NCBI GenBank assembly: GCA_031269165.1
Contig: JAISZQ010000092.1
Location: forward strand, 1 to 31,079
Reading direction: 5' to 3'
DNA from: Spirochaetaceae bacterium
Lineage (GTDB): Bacteria > Spirochaetota > Spirochaetia > Treponematales > Breznakiellaceae
Length of the DNA stretch: 31,079 nt
Below, piece by piece: positions 7,161-14,995 of the stretch (the stretch's first letter is position 1; every line of letters starts with the position of its first letter). Position numbers and translations under genes: made by a program. A model generated the notes under the pieces. That model was not told the DNA's origin. It ran no database searches and was given only the letters and a program-made list of their open reading frames with translations.

Positions 7161-8123
7161 GCAGAACTGGGAGCCGAAGCGAAACGACAGGCGGCTAACA
7201 ATAGTGTGCCTTATTCGGAAGGAGAGGCCGATAATGAGGGCGTAGATGCGGAACCAAGCCGGTACAACGTTCTGGATGAGACTATAACTAAAGATGAAGC
7301 TCTGAAAAGTCTCAAATTGCTGGCAAACAAAGATTTGCGTAATGGAGGCTGTTCCAAAACCTCAAGTTTTGGAACAGCAACCTTTAAAAACGCAGTTTCG
7401 CAAGGCTTTAGCCTGAGAAACTGCATGAGCCTGTCAAAACTAACCGAGTTTTGGAACAGGCTCAATGACGCAACAGGCATAACCGCCACAATAAATTCTA
7501 CGCAGAGAAATAAAATTTTAAGCAATACGGCAGTTTTCAAGTCGATAAGAAACGGGTTTACACCACAGCAACATCATGCGGTAGTAGCTGAAATAGAAAA
7601 ATTTTGGAAGTATGCTCAATTAGTGCGAACGAAGCCCGACAAAGAAAACGATGTGAATATTCTTTCAATAAAGCGTTTTGAAACCCCGGTCATTTTTAAC
7701 AATAACAAAGGCATCGTCTATTTTACCGTAAAAGAAACAGAAAAGAACGGTCATCGGATATATTCATTGGAATTAAAAGAACTAAAACATCTCCGGCTCA
7801 CGGGTGGCACACCCGGAGAGCGTACCACAGCCGAAGATACTCCATTATCGACTACTTCTGCAAAAATGTCAACCCCCTTCGTCTCCGATGACGACAGCGC
7901 GGCGGGCGGGATGCTCTGCCAAACTGTTGAGGCGAATGCGAACAAGGCGGTGGAGCGGTTCAGCGCCCCGCAGGAGTGGATGGGAGCCGATGGAAAGGCA
8001 GAGAGTCGGCAAGGCCGGTTCCGGCGGAAGAGCGGGATAACGACATCGGGTTTCAGCAATACGAGGCCATATACAACGAGGCGTTGGATAAGATCAAGGA
8101 GAAATGATGGGGTTTACGGATAA
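7149..8123 (+). CDS. Phage-toxin-like (PBECR-type) protein inserted before ftsY
   Basis: A 324-residue frame. The central part (about residues 130-215; HHAVVAEIEKFWKYAQLV, NDVNILSIKRFETPV, GIVYFTVKETEKNGHRIYSL) resembles the phage Barnase-EndoU-ColicinE5/D-RelE-like nuclease group found at the ends of phage portal or MuF-type proteins. The start is an exact copy of the ftsY ribosome-binding site and first codons, so the protein begins MMGF like FtsY. A 119-bp family A repeat inserted in frame adds 41 codons (about residues 66-106). The last 40 or so residues are arginine-rich and look out of frame; another frame there reads QQYEAIYNEALDKIKEK and stops at the ftsY start. It is probably a decayed phage gene fragment. 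Base composition is more AT-rich than its neighbours. Confidence 0.5.
   Translation: MMGFAELGAEAKRQAANNSVPYSEGEADNEGVDAEPSRYNVLDETITKDEALKSLKLLANKDLRNGGCSKTSSFGTATFKNAVSQGFSLRNCMSLSKLTEFWNRLNDATGITATINSTQRNKILSNTAVFKSIRNGFTPQQHHAVVAEIEKFWKYAQLVRTKPDKENDVNILSIKRFETPVIFNNNKGIVYFTVKETEKNGHRIYSLELKELKHLRLTGGTPGERTTAEDTPLSTTSAKMSTPFVSDDDSAAGGMLCQTVEANANKAVERFSAPQEWMGADGKAESRQGRFRRKSGITTSGFSNTRPYTTRRWIRSRRNDGVYG
7345..7463. repeat. Three-hairpin repeat, family A copy 1
   Basis: A 119-bp element flanked by AATG (7341-7344, 7464-7467). Its ends are GAGGCTGTTCCAAAAC and, inverted, GAGCCTGTTCCAAAAC. Three hairpins follow one another: I, GCTGTTCCAAAAC with loop CTCAA; II, GCAGTTTC...GAAACTGC with an inner AGGCT/AGCCT stem; III, GAGCCTGT...ACAGGCTC with inner CAAAACT/AGTTTTG and loop region TAACCGA. 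It differs from copy 2 (9626-9744) at one base. Confidence 0.9.
8095..8115 (+). repeat. Right copy of the 21-bp direct repeat
   Basis: Exact copy of 7140-7160, here forming the real ribosome-binding site and first codons of ftsY. Confidence 0.85.
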
Positions 8124-8994
8124 GATCAAGGCGTTTTTTGCGGGAAAGAAGGCAATCGGGGAAGCGGAACTGGAGGCGTTGACCGACCTCTTGGTTGAAG
8201 GGGATTTCGGCGCGGGCGAGGCGTACCGGATTGCCGAGATGCTGGAAGAACGGTGCAAAAAAGAAAAGCGCGCCGACAGCGAAGGGGCGAAAGCCATCCT
8301 CGCCGCGATTCTCCGGGAAACGCTGGCAAAGGCGGGAACAGCAAAAACGCTTCCCCGCTCCCCGGCGGCGGAGACTCCTCTTTCCGTGATGCTGCTGTTG
8401 GGGGTCAACGGGGTGGGAAAGACAACGACGGCGGCGAAACTCTGCACCTGCTACGCCGCATATCGGCCCGTGCTTGCCGCTGCCGACACGTTCCGGGCGG
8501 GGGCCATCGACCAACTGAAGCGTCACGGCGAACGGTTGGGGGTGAGGGTTGTCGCGCACAAAAGCGGCGGAGACCCGGCGGCGGTGGTCTTTGACGCGCT
8601 CAAAGCGGCAGAGGCGGACGGTTCCCGGCTCGTCATCGCGGACACCGCCGGACGGATGCACACCAAGAAGGCCCTCGTGGAAGAGCTTAAAAAGATCGAC
8701 CGCGTAACCCAGAATGCCGGCGCGGGGAACGGCGGCGTTTGTTCCCTCAAATACCTCGCGCTGGACGCGACGACGGGGCGGAATGCGGTCGCGCAAGCGG
8801 AAGTCTTTCACGAGGCGGTGCGTCTGGACGGCGTTATCCTCACCAAGACAGACTCGATGGCGAAAGGCGGCGTGCTGTTTTCGCTTGCCGGGCAGTTTGC
8901 GCTTCCCGCCGCTTTCTTGTGCAACGGCGAACGCTACGAAGACATCGCCGCCTTCGACCCGGAACAGTTTGTCGGCGGTTTTCTGGGGATATAA
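8104..8994 (+). CDS. ftsY: Signal recognition particle receptor FtsY
   Basis: A 296-residue SRP GTPase that docks ribosome-SRP complexes at the inner membrane. A short helical N domain (about 1-85) lacks the long acidic A domain of enterobacterial FtsY. The G domain has GVNGVGKTTT (P-loop, about 100-109), DTFRAGA, DTAGR (about 180) and TKTD (about 247), followed by the conserved ending GERYEDIAAFDPEQFVGGFL. AAGGAG lies just upstream of ATG 8104. It was probably once directly downstream of the PEGA gene, before the 955-bp insertion. Confidence 0.95.
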   Translation: MMGFTDKIKAFFAGKKAIGEAELEALTDLLVEGDFGAGEAYRIAEMLEERCKKEKRADSEGAKAILAAILRETLAKAGTAKTLPRSPAAETPLSVMLLLGVNGVGKTTTAAKLCTCYAAYRPVLAAADTFRAGAIDQLKRHGERLGVRVVAHKSGGDPAAVVFDALKAAEADGSRLVIADTAGRMHTKKALVEELKKIDRVTQNAGAGNGGVCSLKYLALDATTGRNAVAQAEVFHEAVRLDGVILTKTDSMAKGGVLFSLAGQFALPAAFLCNGERYEDIAAFDPEQFVGGFLGI

Positions 8995-9061
8995 TCACGG
9001 GCGTAACCACGGTTCATCGCAGGTTCCCCCGCTAAAGTTGTTGCAATCGTGTCGGGATCCC

Positions 9062-9090
9062 TTGCCAAGCCCGCCGGCCCCGTGTTAGAC
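9062..9090 (+). promoter_or_regulatory. Promoter of fabZ
   Basis: TTGCCA at 9062-9067, a 17-base spacer, TTAGAC at 9085-9090. Only eight bases separate the -10 box from ATG 9099 and there is no Shine-Dalgarno, so the transcript may begin at or next to the start codon. Confidence 0.5.
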
Positions 9091-9098
9091 TGTCGGCT

Positions 9099-9515
9099 AT
9101 GTCTGAGATTGAACAACTGATTCCGCATCGCGCGCCGTTTTTGTTTGTGGACAAGATTGTGGCGGCGGATGCGGGGCACATTACGGCAACCCATGTTTTT
9201 GGCGAGGGCGAGTTTTTTTTCAAGGGACATTTTCCCACATATCCGGTGGTTCCCGGCGTGATTCTGGTTGAAACGATGGCGCAGGCGGGCGGGGCGGGGC
9301 TCCGAAAGACCGGTGTTCTCGGCGACAACGCGCTTTTTTTTCTCGGCACGATTGACAAGGCCAAGTTCCGCCGTCAGGTGCGCCCCGGCGAGGAGGCCCG
9401 CATGGAGATCGACAACCTGCGCGTCTCGTCCCGAATGATCAAACAGGCGGGTAAACTCTATGTCGGCGACGAGCTCGCGGTTGAGGCGGAGTGGATGTGC
9501 CTCGTGCAAAGTTGA
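9099..9515 (+). CDS. fabZ: 3-hydroxyacyl-ACP dehydratase FabZ
   Basis: A 138-residue hot-dog-fold enzyme that dehydrates 3-hydroxyacyl-ACP to trans-2-enoyl-ACP in type II fatty acid synthesis. The catalytic His lies in FKGHFP (about residue 44) and the catalytic Glu in PGVILVETMAQAGG (about residue 58). IPHRAPFLFVDKI near the N-terminus is also typical. Length is normal for FabZ. The enzyme for the next step, FabV, is encoded downstream, separated by repeats D and A, so the two may no longer share a transcript. Confidence 0.93.
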   Translation: MSEIEQLIPHRAPFLFVDKIVAADAGHITATHVFGEGEFFFKGHFPTYPVVPGVILVETMAQAGGAGLRKTGVLGDNALFFLGTIDKAKFRRQVRPGEEARMEIDNLRVSSRMIKQAGKLYVGDELAVEAEWMCLVQS

Positions 9516-9575
9516 CGGTGGCTTTATCACGACCTAACCACGGGGAACCGTGGATTACACAGATTTTTAGTTTTT

Positions 9576-9784
9576 TTGTCCGCGAATGTACGCGAATGTA
9601 TGCGAATACGCGCTGATGGGTATGTGAGGCTGTTCCAAAACCTCAAGTTTTGGAACAGCAACCTTTAAAAACGCAGTTTCGTAAGGCTTTAGCCTGAGAA
9701 ACTGCATGAGCCTGTCAAAACTAACCGAGTTTTGGAACAGGCTCATGTATTATTCGTATTTATTCGCGCCCATTCGCGGACCAA
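9576..9784. repeat. Repeat D copy 2, interrupted by a family A element
   Basis: The same inverted ends as 4318-4397 (TTGTCCGCGAAT and ATTCGCGGACCAA). The internal GGTATGT is followed by the 119-bp family A element and then by ATGTATTATTCG, so ATGT is duplicated. Confidence 0.8.
9626..9744. repeat. Three-hairpin repeat, family A copy 2
   Basis: A 119-bp element almost identical to 7345-7463, flanked by ATGT (9622-9625, 9745-9748). It lies between fabZ and fabV. Confidence 0.9.
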
Positions 9785-9847
9785 AATTCTTGTTGCCTCC
9801 GCGCTGGGGTTAAACGGGATGTTTGTGCGCGTTCCGAAGGAGTTTGT

Positions 9848-11068
9848 ATGGGTGTGAAACCGATGATTCGCAGTAATATTTGCCTGAATGCGTGCCCTGA
9901 GGGGTGCGAGAAGGCGGTGCGGGATCAGATTGGGTATGTGAAGAAGATGTTTGGCGGGCGGGCGACGGGCGGGCCGAGATTGGCCCTCGTGATTGGGTGT
10001 TCGACCGGCTATGGGCTTGCGTCGCGGATTGCGGCGGGGTTTGGCTACGGCGCGGCGACGGTGGGGATTTCTTTCGAGAAGGCCCCGACGGAGAGTCGGG
10101 TCGGCACGCCCGGTTACTACAACAATGCGGAATACGACAAGAACGCCGCCGCCGAGGGGCTTGCGAGCGTAACGCTGGACGGGGATGCGTTTTCTGACGA
10201 GATGAAGGAGCGGGCGGTTGCCGCCGTGAAGGAGGCCGCCGCCCGCGCGAACATAAAGCCGGAGATTGACCTCGTGATCTATTCGCTTGCGTCTCCGGTG
10301 CGGACGGATCCCAAGACGAGGGTCATGCACAAGTCGGTGATCAAACCGATTGGGCAGAAGTATGCGGGGCGCACGTTTGACCTCGTGTCGGGCGCGATTA
10401 ACGAGGTGGCGGTCAATCCGGCTTCGGACGAGGAGATCGCCAACACGGTGAAGGTGATGGGCGGCGAGGACTGGGAACTCTGGATTGACGCGCTTGAGGC
10501 CGCCGGGGTGCTCTCTCCCCGCGCCCGCACGGTGGCTTACACCTACATCGGGCCGCGCCTCAGTTGGGCCATCTACAAAAACGGCACGATTGGCCGCGCC
10601 AAAGAAGACTTGGAACGCGCCGGAAAAGCCATCAACAAGCAGTGGGCGGGCACGGACAAGGCGGCCTGGGTCTCCGTCAACAAGGCGGTCGTGACGCGGG
10701 CAAGCGCGGTCATCCCCATCATCCCGCTCTACATCGGGTGTCTTTTTAAGGTGATGAAGGCGAAGGGGTTGCACGAGGGTTGCATCGAGCAGATCGTTCG
10801 CCTCTACCGCGACCGCCTCTACACGGAGGAAGCCGCCGCCGACCCGCATAAGGTCGCCGTGGACAGCGAAAACCGCATCCGCATCGACGACTGGGAGATG
10901 CGCGAGGACGTGCAAGCGGAGACCGAAGTCTTGCTCGCCGGGATTACGGCGGAGAACATCACGACACAAGCGGACATCGCGGGCTTCCGGCACGATTTTC
11001 TCGAAGCGCACGGCTTTGACGTGGCGGGTGTGGACGAGCAGCCGGTTGTTGCGGGGGCGGGCGTATGA
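9848..11068 (+). CDS. fabV: Trans-2-enoyl-ACP/CoA reductase (FabV/Ter family)
   Basis: A 406-residue single-chain reductase that uses NADH to saturate trans-2-enoyl thioesters. The N-terminal Rossmann region has LALVIGCSTGYGLASRIAAG (about 38-57), and the catalytic region has YTYIGPRLSWAIYKNGTIGR, with the active-site tyrosine expected in YTYIGP. Length matches the family (Treponema denticola Ter is about 400 residues). AAGGAG lies seven bases before ATG 9848. Neighbours fabZ, accB and accC favour a fatty-acid-synthesis role (FabV). Ter-type crotonyl-CoA reduction cannot be excluded because the two are homologous. The stop overlaps accB by 4 bases. Confidence 0.9.
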   Translation: MGVKPMIRSNICLNACPEGCEKAVRDQIGYVKKMFGGRATGGPRLALVIGCSTGYGLASRIAAGFGYGAATVGISFEKAPTESRVGTPGYYNNAEYDKNAAAEGLASVTLDGDAFSDEMKERAVAAVKEAAARANIKPEIDLVIYSLASPVRTDPKTRVMHKSVIKPIGQKYAGRTFDLVSGAINEVAVNPASDEEIANTVKVMGGEDWELWIDALEAAGVLSPRARTVAYTYIGPRLSWAIYKNGTIGRAKEDLERAGKAINKQWAGTDKAAWVSVNKAVVTRASAVIPIIPLYIGCLFKVMKAKGLHEGCIEQIVRLYRDRLYTEEAAADPHKVAVDSENRIRIDDWEMREDVQAETEVLLAGITAENITTQADIAGFRHDFLEAHGFDVAGVDEQPVVAGAGV

Positions 11069-11526
11069 ACGAGAAACTGCTTTTTTCCCTTATCGATCGT
11101 TTTGAAGAGGGCTCGCTCACCGAACTTGAGTATCTGAACGGCGACCAGAAACTCGTGTTGAAGAAGGGTGGGGCGGCGATAAGCGTTGCGCCGATGACCG
11201 TTGCCGCGCCGCAGGGTGCGCCTCAAGGCGTGTCGCACGGCCTCCCGTTGCAAGAGGACGCGCCGCACGCAAGCACCGCCGAAAAGCCGGACGTAATCAC
11301 GAGTCCCCTTGTGGCGACGTTTTACGCCTCGAATGTGCCGGACGCGCCGCCCTTCGTGCAGGCGGGCGACCAGGTGAAGAAGGGCCAGACCCTCTGTATT
11401 CTTGAGGCGATGAAGATGATGAACAAACTGGATGCGGAGACGGATTGTGAAATCCTTGCCGTAAAGGCGCGTCCGGGCGATCTGGTCGAGTTCGGCCAAG
11501 TGCTGTTCGAGATCAAAAAGCGGTGA
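11065..11526 (+). CDS. accB: Biotin carboxyl carrier protein of acetyl-CoA carboxylase
   Basis: A 153-residue carrier. The C-terminal biotinyl domain contains ILEAMKMMNKLDAE, where the lysine (about residue 117) is biotinylated. The N-terminal part and an alanine-proline linker (about 40-75) have the usual BCCP layout. It starts with ATGA overlapping the fabV stop and ends with TGATG overlapping accC, so the three genes form a tightly coupled operon. The carboxyltransferase subunits accA and accD are not in the window. Confidence 0.93.
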   Translation: MNEKLLFSLIDRFEEGSLTELEYLNGDQKLVLKKGGAAISVAPMTVAAPQGAPQGVSHGLPLQEDAPHASTAEKPDVITSPLVATFYASNVPDAPPFVQAGDQVKKGQTLCILEAMKMMNKLDAETDCEILAVKARPGDLVEFGQVLFEIKKR

Positions 11527-12893
11527 TGGACAAGCGGACCGCAACGGGCACAATGGTAAAAGTGGCAAAGGTACGGCGGATTCTGGTTGCGAACCGGGGC
11601 GAGATCGCCGTGCGGATCATTCGGGCGTGCCGCGAGCGGGGCATCGAGACCGTCGCCGTGTATTCGACCGCCGATGCCGACTCGCTTCCGGTACGCATGG
11701 CCGACCGGGCGGTGTGCCTGGGGCCGCCGCCTTCCGGGAAAAGTTACCTCGTCAAGGAGTCCCTCGTAACCGCCGCGCTTCGTACCGAGTGTGATGCCCT
11801 TCACCCCGGCGTGGGCTTCCTCTCCGAGAACGCCGATTTTGCCCGCATGGTGGAAAAGGCCGGACTTATCTTCATCGGGCCGCGTTCCGAGACGATCGCG
11901 CTCCTGGGCGACAAGGTTCGGGCGCGGCACGAGGCCAAGAAGGCGGGTCTCCCCGTGACGCCGGGAACAGAGGAAGCGGTCGGCAACGCGGAAGAGGCGG
12001 CGGCGGCAGTCAAAGCGCTGGGGTTCCCGCTTATCATCAAGGCGGCAGCGGGCGGCGGCGGCAAGGGGATGCGCGTCGTCCGTTCCCAAACGGAGATCGG
12101 GGAAAACATCCGGCTTGCGATGCGCGAGGCGGAGGCGCATTTTGCCGACGGGCGGGTCTTCATCGAACGCTTCATCGAAAAGCCGCGCCACGTGGAGGTG
12201 CAACTCCTCTCGGCGGGCACCGGGAAAACGGCCATCTTGGGCGAGCGCGACTGTACTGTCCAGCGGAACCACCAGAAGCTGATCGAAGAATCGCCCTCTC
12301 CCGCCGTGACGGACGCGATGCGTAAAGCCATGATGGACGGCGCGATCGCGCTGTTTGACCGCCTCAATTACCGGGGCGCGGGCACCATCGAGTTTCTGGT
12401 CGAGGAGGGCGCGTTCTATTTCATGGAAGTCAACGCCCGTGTGCAGGTCGAACACCCCGTCAGCGAGATGGTTACCGGGGCCGACGTGATTCAGGAACAG
12501 ATTCTCGCCTGTACCGAAGGCCGCATCACCCTCCCGCCCGGCCCGGCCCCCTTGCGCGGTCACGCCATCGAGTGCCGCATCAACGCGCTATCTCCCGGCA
12601 GGATCACCCGGCTGGAAATCCCCGGCGGTCCCGGCGTCCGCTTCGACAGTTTTTTATACGCAGGCTGCAACGTCCCGCCCTACTACGACGCGATGATCGC
12701 CAAACTCATCGTCCACGCCACAGACCGGAATGCCGCCATCGCCAAAATGGACGGGGCCTTGCGCGAACTCGTCATCGAAGGGGTCAAGACCAATGCCGCC
12801 GAGCAACGGGCCGTCATCAATGACCGTGTTTTTCAGAGCGGGGACTACAGCACGACATTTATCGAAGACTTTGAACGCCGCCGGGTGACGTAA
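11526..12893 (+). CDS. accC: Biotin carboxylase subunit of acetyl-CoA carboxylase
   Basis: A 455-residue ATP-grasp enzyme that carboxylates biotin on AccB. It has the N-terminal RRILVANRGEIAVRIIRACR, the glycine-rich loop GGGGKGMR (about 176-183), and the catalytic segment EVNARVQVEHPVSEM (about 300), equivalent to the classical NTRIQVEHPVTE. The C-terminal domain includes HAIECRINA. ATG 11526 overlaps the accB stop (TGATG). GTG 11523 is one codon earlier, and ATG 11553 is a further option that begins just before the conserved region. The next gene has its own promoter. Confidence 0.93.
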   Translation: MDKRTATGTMVKVAKVRRILVANRGEIAVRIIRACRERGIETVAVYSTADADSLPVRMADRAVCLGPPPSGKSYLVKESLVTAALRTECDALHPGVGFLSENADFARMVEKAGLIFIGPRSETIALLGDKVRARHEAKKAGLPVTPGTEEAVGNAEEAAAAVKALGFPLIIKAAAGGGGKGMRVVRSQTEIGENIRLAMREAEAHFADGRVFIERFIEKPRHVEVQLLSAGTGKTAILGERDCTVQRNHQKLIEESPSPAVTDAMRKAMMDGAIALFDRLNYRGAGTIEFLVEEGAFYFMEVNARVQVEHPVSEMVTGADVIQEQILACTEGRITLPPGPAPLRGHAIECRINALSPGRITRLEIPGGPGVRFDSFLYAGCNVPPYYDAMIAKLIVHATDRNAAIAKMDGALRELVIEGVKTNAAEQRAVINDRVFQSGDYSTTFIEDFERRRVT

Positions 12894-12910
12894 TTTGTGT
12901 GTTTCGGGGC

Positions 12911-12939
12911 TGGTCATTTTATACGGCCTGTGGTACACT
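12911..12939 (+). promoter_or_regulatory. Promoter of the cyclic-nucleotide-domain gene
   Basis: TGGTCA at 12911-12916, a 17-base spacer, TACACT at 12934-12939, and ATG nine bases later without a Shine-Dalgarno. Another candidate for a nearly leaderless transcript. Confidence 0.45.
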
Positions 12940-12948
12940 ACGCTTACA

Positions 12949-14154
12949 ATGGCTGAAGTTTTCTCGCTCGTTACTTATAAACGGTACGCCGTTATTTTTC
13001 GTGACGGTGACGACGCCGCTTGTTTTTATATCATCAAGCAAGGGGCGGTGACGATTCATCGTCTCGTGAAGGCGCTGGACCATGCGGAGAGCGACAACCT
13101 TGGGCCGGGCGATCTGTTTGGTATTGAGGCGGTGATGGCTTCGCGTCCGCACTTTGATAACGCGATTGCAAAAACCGACTGTGTACTTGTAGCGGTTAAG
13201 CAGGAGCAATTTAAGCAACTGATTCAAAACAATGGGGCTACCGCGATAAAAATAGCGTTGCAGTTGTCGCAACGGATACGTTTTCTTAACGAGTTGCTTG
13301 CGTCAAATACGAAGGAACCGGAACCATTGGCAGACCCTGCGGCAGTTGATGGGGATACGCTCTATCTGACCGGCGATTATTACTATAAACGGCAGATGTA
13401 TAACGAAGCCTCCTACGCATGGCGCAAATATGTGCAAAGTTATCCCGACGGCGCTTATGCGGCGAAGGTAAAGACGGACCTTTCCAAATTCGAGGACAAG
13501 GTAACCATTCCGCAGGTAGATTCTTCAGACGATGATTTTATCCGAAAGTATTCCAAAGGATCGGTGATCTGCATGGATGGCGAAATCTCATCTGAAATAT
13601 TTATCATTCAGAAAGGCCGCGTTAAAATCACCAAGATTATCGATGACAAGGAGATACTGCTCTCCCAATCCGGAGCCGGGGAGATGTTTGGCGAGATGGC
13701 GTTACTTGAGTCGAAGCCCCGCTCGGCAAATGTCATTGCCGTTGACCCTTGTGAGTTGATGGTCTTGAGCAAAGACAAATTCGAGTCGAGTATTGCCCGC
13801 CAGCCCCAGATTGTGATCCGGTTGACGATGCTGTTATCTGAACGGGTCTGGTATATGAGCCGGCAGATCAGGGCGAGCGCGATACCCGACTTGGCGGCCC
13901 GGTGTTGCGAGATGCTTGCCATTCATCTGGAAAAGCAGAACGCCTATCTGAATACCGCGTCGCACACCTTCGATTTTACCCCGGAAATGCTTGCTGAGAT
14001 GTGCCTGATTACCGGCCAAGAGGTTCAATCGGCCATGGTAAAACTGATACATGAAGATATACTTGCGCTTGCCGATAATAATATTGTGGTGAAAAACAAA
14101 TTTGAGCTTATGCGTTGCGTCAAACTCTACGGGACGTTGCATCCGCTCAAGTGA
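12949..14154 (+). CDS. Dual cyclic-nucleotide-binding-domain regulator with wHTH
   Basis: A 401-residue Crp/Fnr-type protein. Visible in order: a first cNMP-binding-like domain (about 8-115; DAACFYIIKQGAVTIHRLV, GPGDLFGIEAVM), a TPR-like linker (about 140-180; GDYYYKRQMYNEASYAWRKY), a second cNMP-binding domain (about 196-300; SSEIFIIQKGRVKI, GAGEMFGEMALLESKPRSAN) and a C-terminal winged-helix-like segment (about 343-390; FTPEMLAEMCLITGQEVQSA). The second domain keeps the GEMALL and PRSA pattern of a phosphate-binding cassette; the first is divergent and may not bind nucleotide. ATG 12949 is preferred over an upstream in-frame start because it begins the domain and fits the promoter. Confidence 0.8.
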   Translation: MAEVFSLVTYKRYAVIFRDGDDAACFYIIKQGAVTIHRLVKALDHAESDNLGPGDLFGIEAVMASRPHFDNAIAKTDCVLVAVKQEQFKQLIQNNGATAIKIALQLSQRIRFLNELLASNTKEPEPLADPAAVDGDTLYLTGDYYYKRQMYNEASYAWRKYVQSYPDGAYAAKVKTDLSKFEDKVTIPQVDSSDDDFIRKYSKGSVICMDGEISSEIFIIQKGRVKITKIIDDKEILLSQSGAGEMFGEMALLESKPRSANVIAVDPCELMVLSKDKFESSIARQPQIVIRLTMLLSERVWYMSRQIRASAIPDLAARCCEMLAIHLEKQNAYLNTASHTFDFTPEMLAEMCLITGQEVQSAMVKLIHEDILALADNNIVVKNKFELMRCVKLYGTLHPLK

Positions 14155-14184
14155 GCGTGTCCGCAACACCGCCTTAAGACAACC

Positions 14185-14742
14185 ATGAAAAAGATAACGT
14201 TAGTGCTATGCTTATTCACCGTGTCGGGAATTTTCGCGCAAACCGATGGGACAACGAGTGCGGCGGACCCGGCAACCAGCCTTCCACGGGGTTATCGTAC
14301 CCTTACGCTCGGTATGGGAATAGAGGAGTTGAAAGAAGCGCTCCGCCGGGACAGGGAAACCTACCTGTTCCGCGAAGACCGCGATGTGTACCATATCCCC
14401 CTTCGCAATGAAAACTATGTGGAAACGACCGGCCGGGGCTTTATCAAACGGGGATTTTTCCAACTGAACGAAACAGGCCTTTTTGTCATATCCCTTGAAC
14501 TCAACCCCGACCGCATGGACTACTACTCGGTATTCACCGCGTTTCGCGACCGCTATGGAGAGCCTGAGTCCATCGACCCGCAAAAAGCGATGTGGGAATC
14601 CGAAACGGTGCGCGTCTCCATCGAACGGCCCCTCACGGTGAAATACATCGACCGCGCCGTGTTTGACGCTATCCTCGCCGAGGCCCAAGCCGGAATATCG
14701 GCCGAAAAGGTTCTTCGGGAGAATTTCTTGAACGATTTTTGA
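14185..14742 (+). CDS. Small exported protein of unknown function
   Basis: A 185-residue protein with a clear signal peptide (MKKITLVLCLFTVSGIFAQ, cleavage probably after FAQ). The mature part has LTLGMGIEELKEALRRD, a pattern seen in proteins whose first lines describe a small alpha-beta repeat, and GYRTLTLG near the start. I do not recognise a named family. It starts 31 bases after the regulator gene without its own convincing promoter, so co-transcription is likely. A periplasmic location is inferred. Confidence 0.7.
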   Translation: MKKITLVLCLFTVSGIFAQTDGTTSAADPATSLPRGYRTLTLGMGIEELKEALRRDRETYLFREDRDVYHIPLRNENYVETTGRGFIKRGFFQLNETGLFVISLELNPDRMDYYSVFTAFRDRYGEPESIDPQKAMWESETVRVSIERPLTVKYIDRAVFDAILAEAQAGISAEKVLRENFLNDF

Positions 14743-14899
14743 TCGCAGATAATCGCGTGATCGTGTTTTCATAGAAAAAAACGTAACTATTCAGTTGGAA
14801 AATCGCGGCAACATGGTTGTCCGCGCACATTGCCAACGCACATAGCCCTATTAACCACGACCCTCACGAACAAATCCGTTATTACAGAGCGGAGCCACT

Positions 14900-14995
14900 C
14901 GTCATTGCGAGGAGCGAAGCGACGAAGCAATCCAGGAGAGGCATCCACGCCGGATTGCTTCGCCCGCTCTAACGAGCGGCTCGCTCGCAATGACG
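14900..14995. repeat. Palindromic repeat of the CGTCATTGCGAG type
   Basis: Begins CGTCATTGCGAGGAGCGAAG and ends with the inverted CTCGCAATGACG. Inner parts GAAGCAATCC and GGATTGCTTC also pair. The same type occurs at 18531-18824 and 29813-29934. The remaining DNA at 14996-15155 contains no gene I can support. Confidence 0.8.

Noticed and set aside
9743..11011. Long minus-strand frame opposite fabV
   Set aside because: Shadow of a clear fabV gene in GC-rich DNA; the protein is arginine- and histidine-rich with no recognisable domain.
11322..12563. Long minus-strand frame opposite accB and accC
   Set aside because: Shadow frame caused by high GC and codon bias; the plus-strand genes have conserved catalytic motifs.
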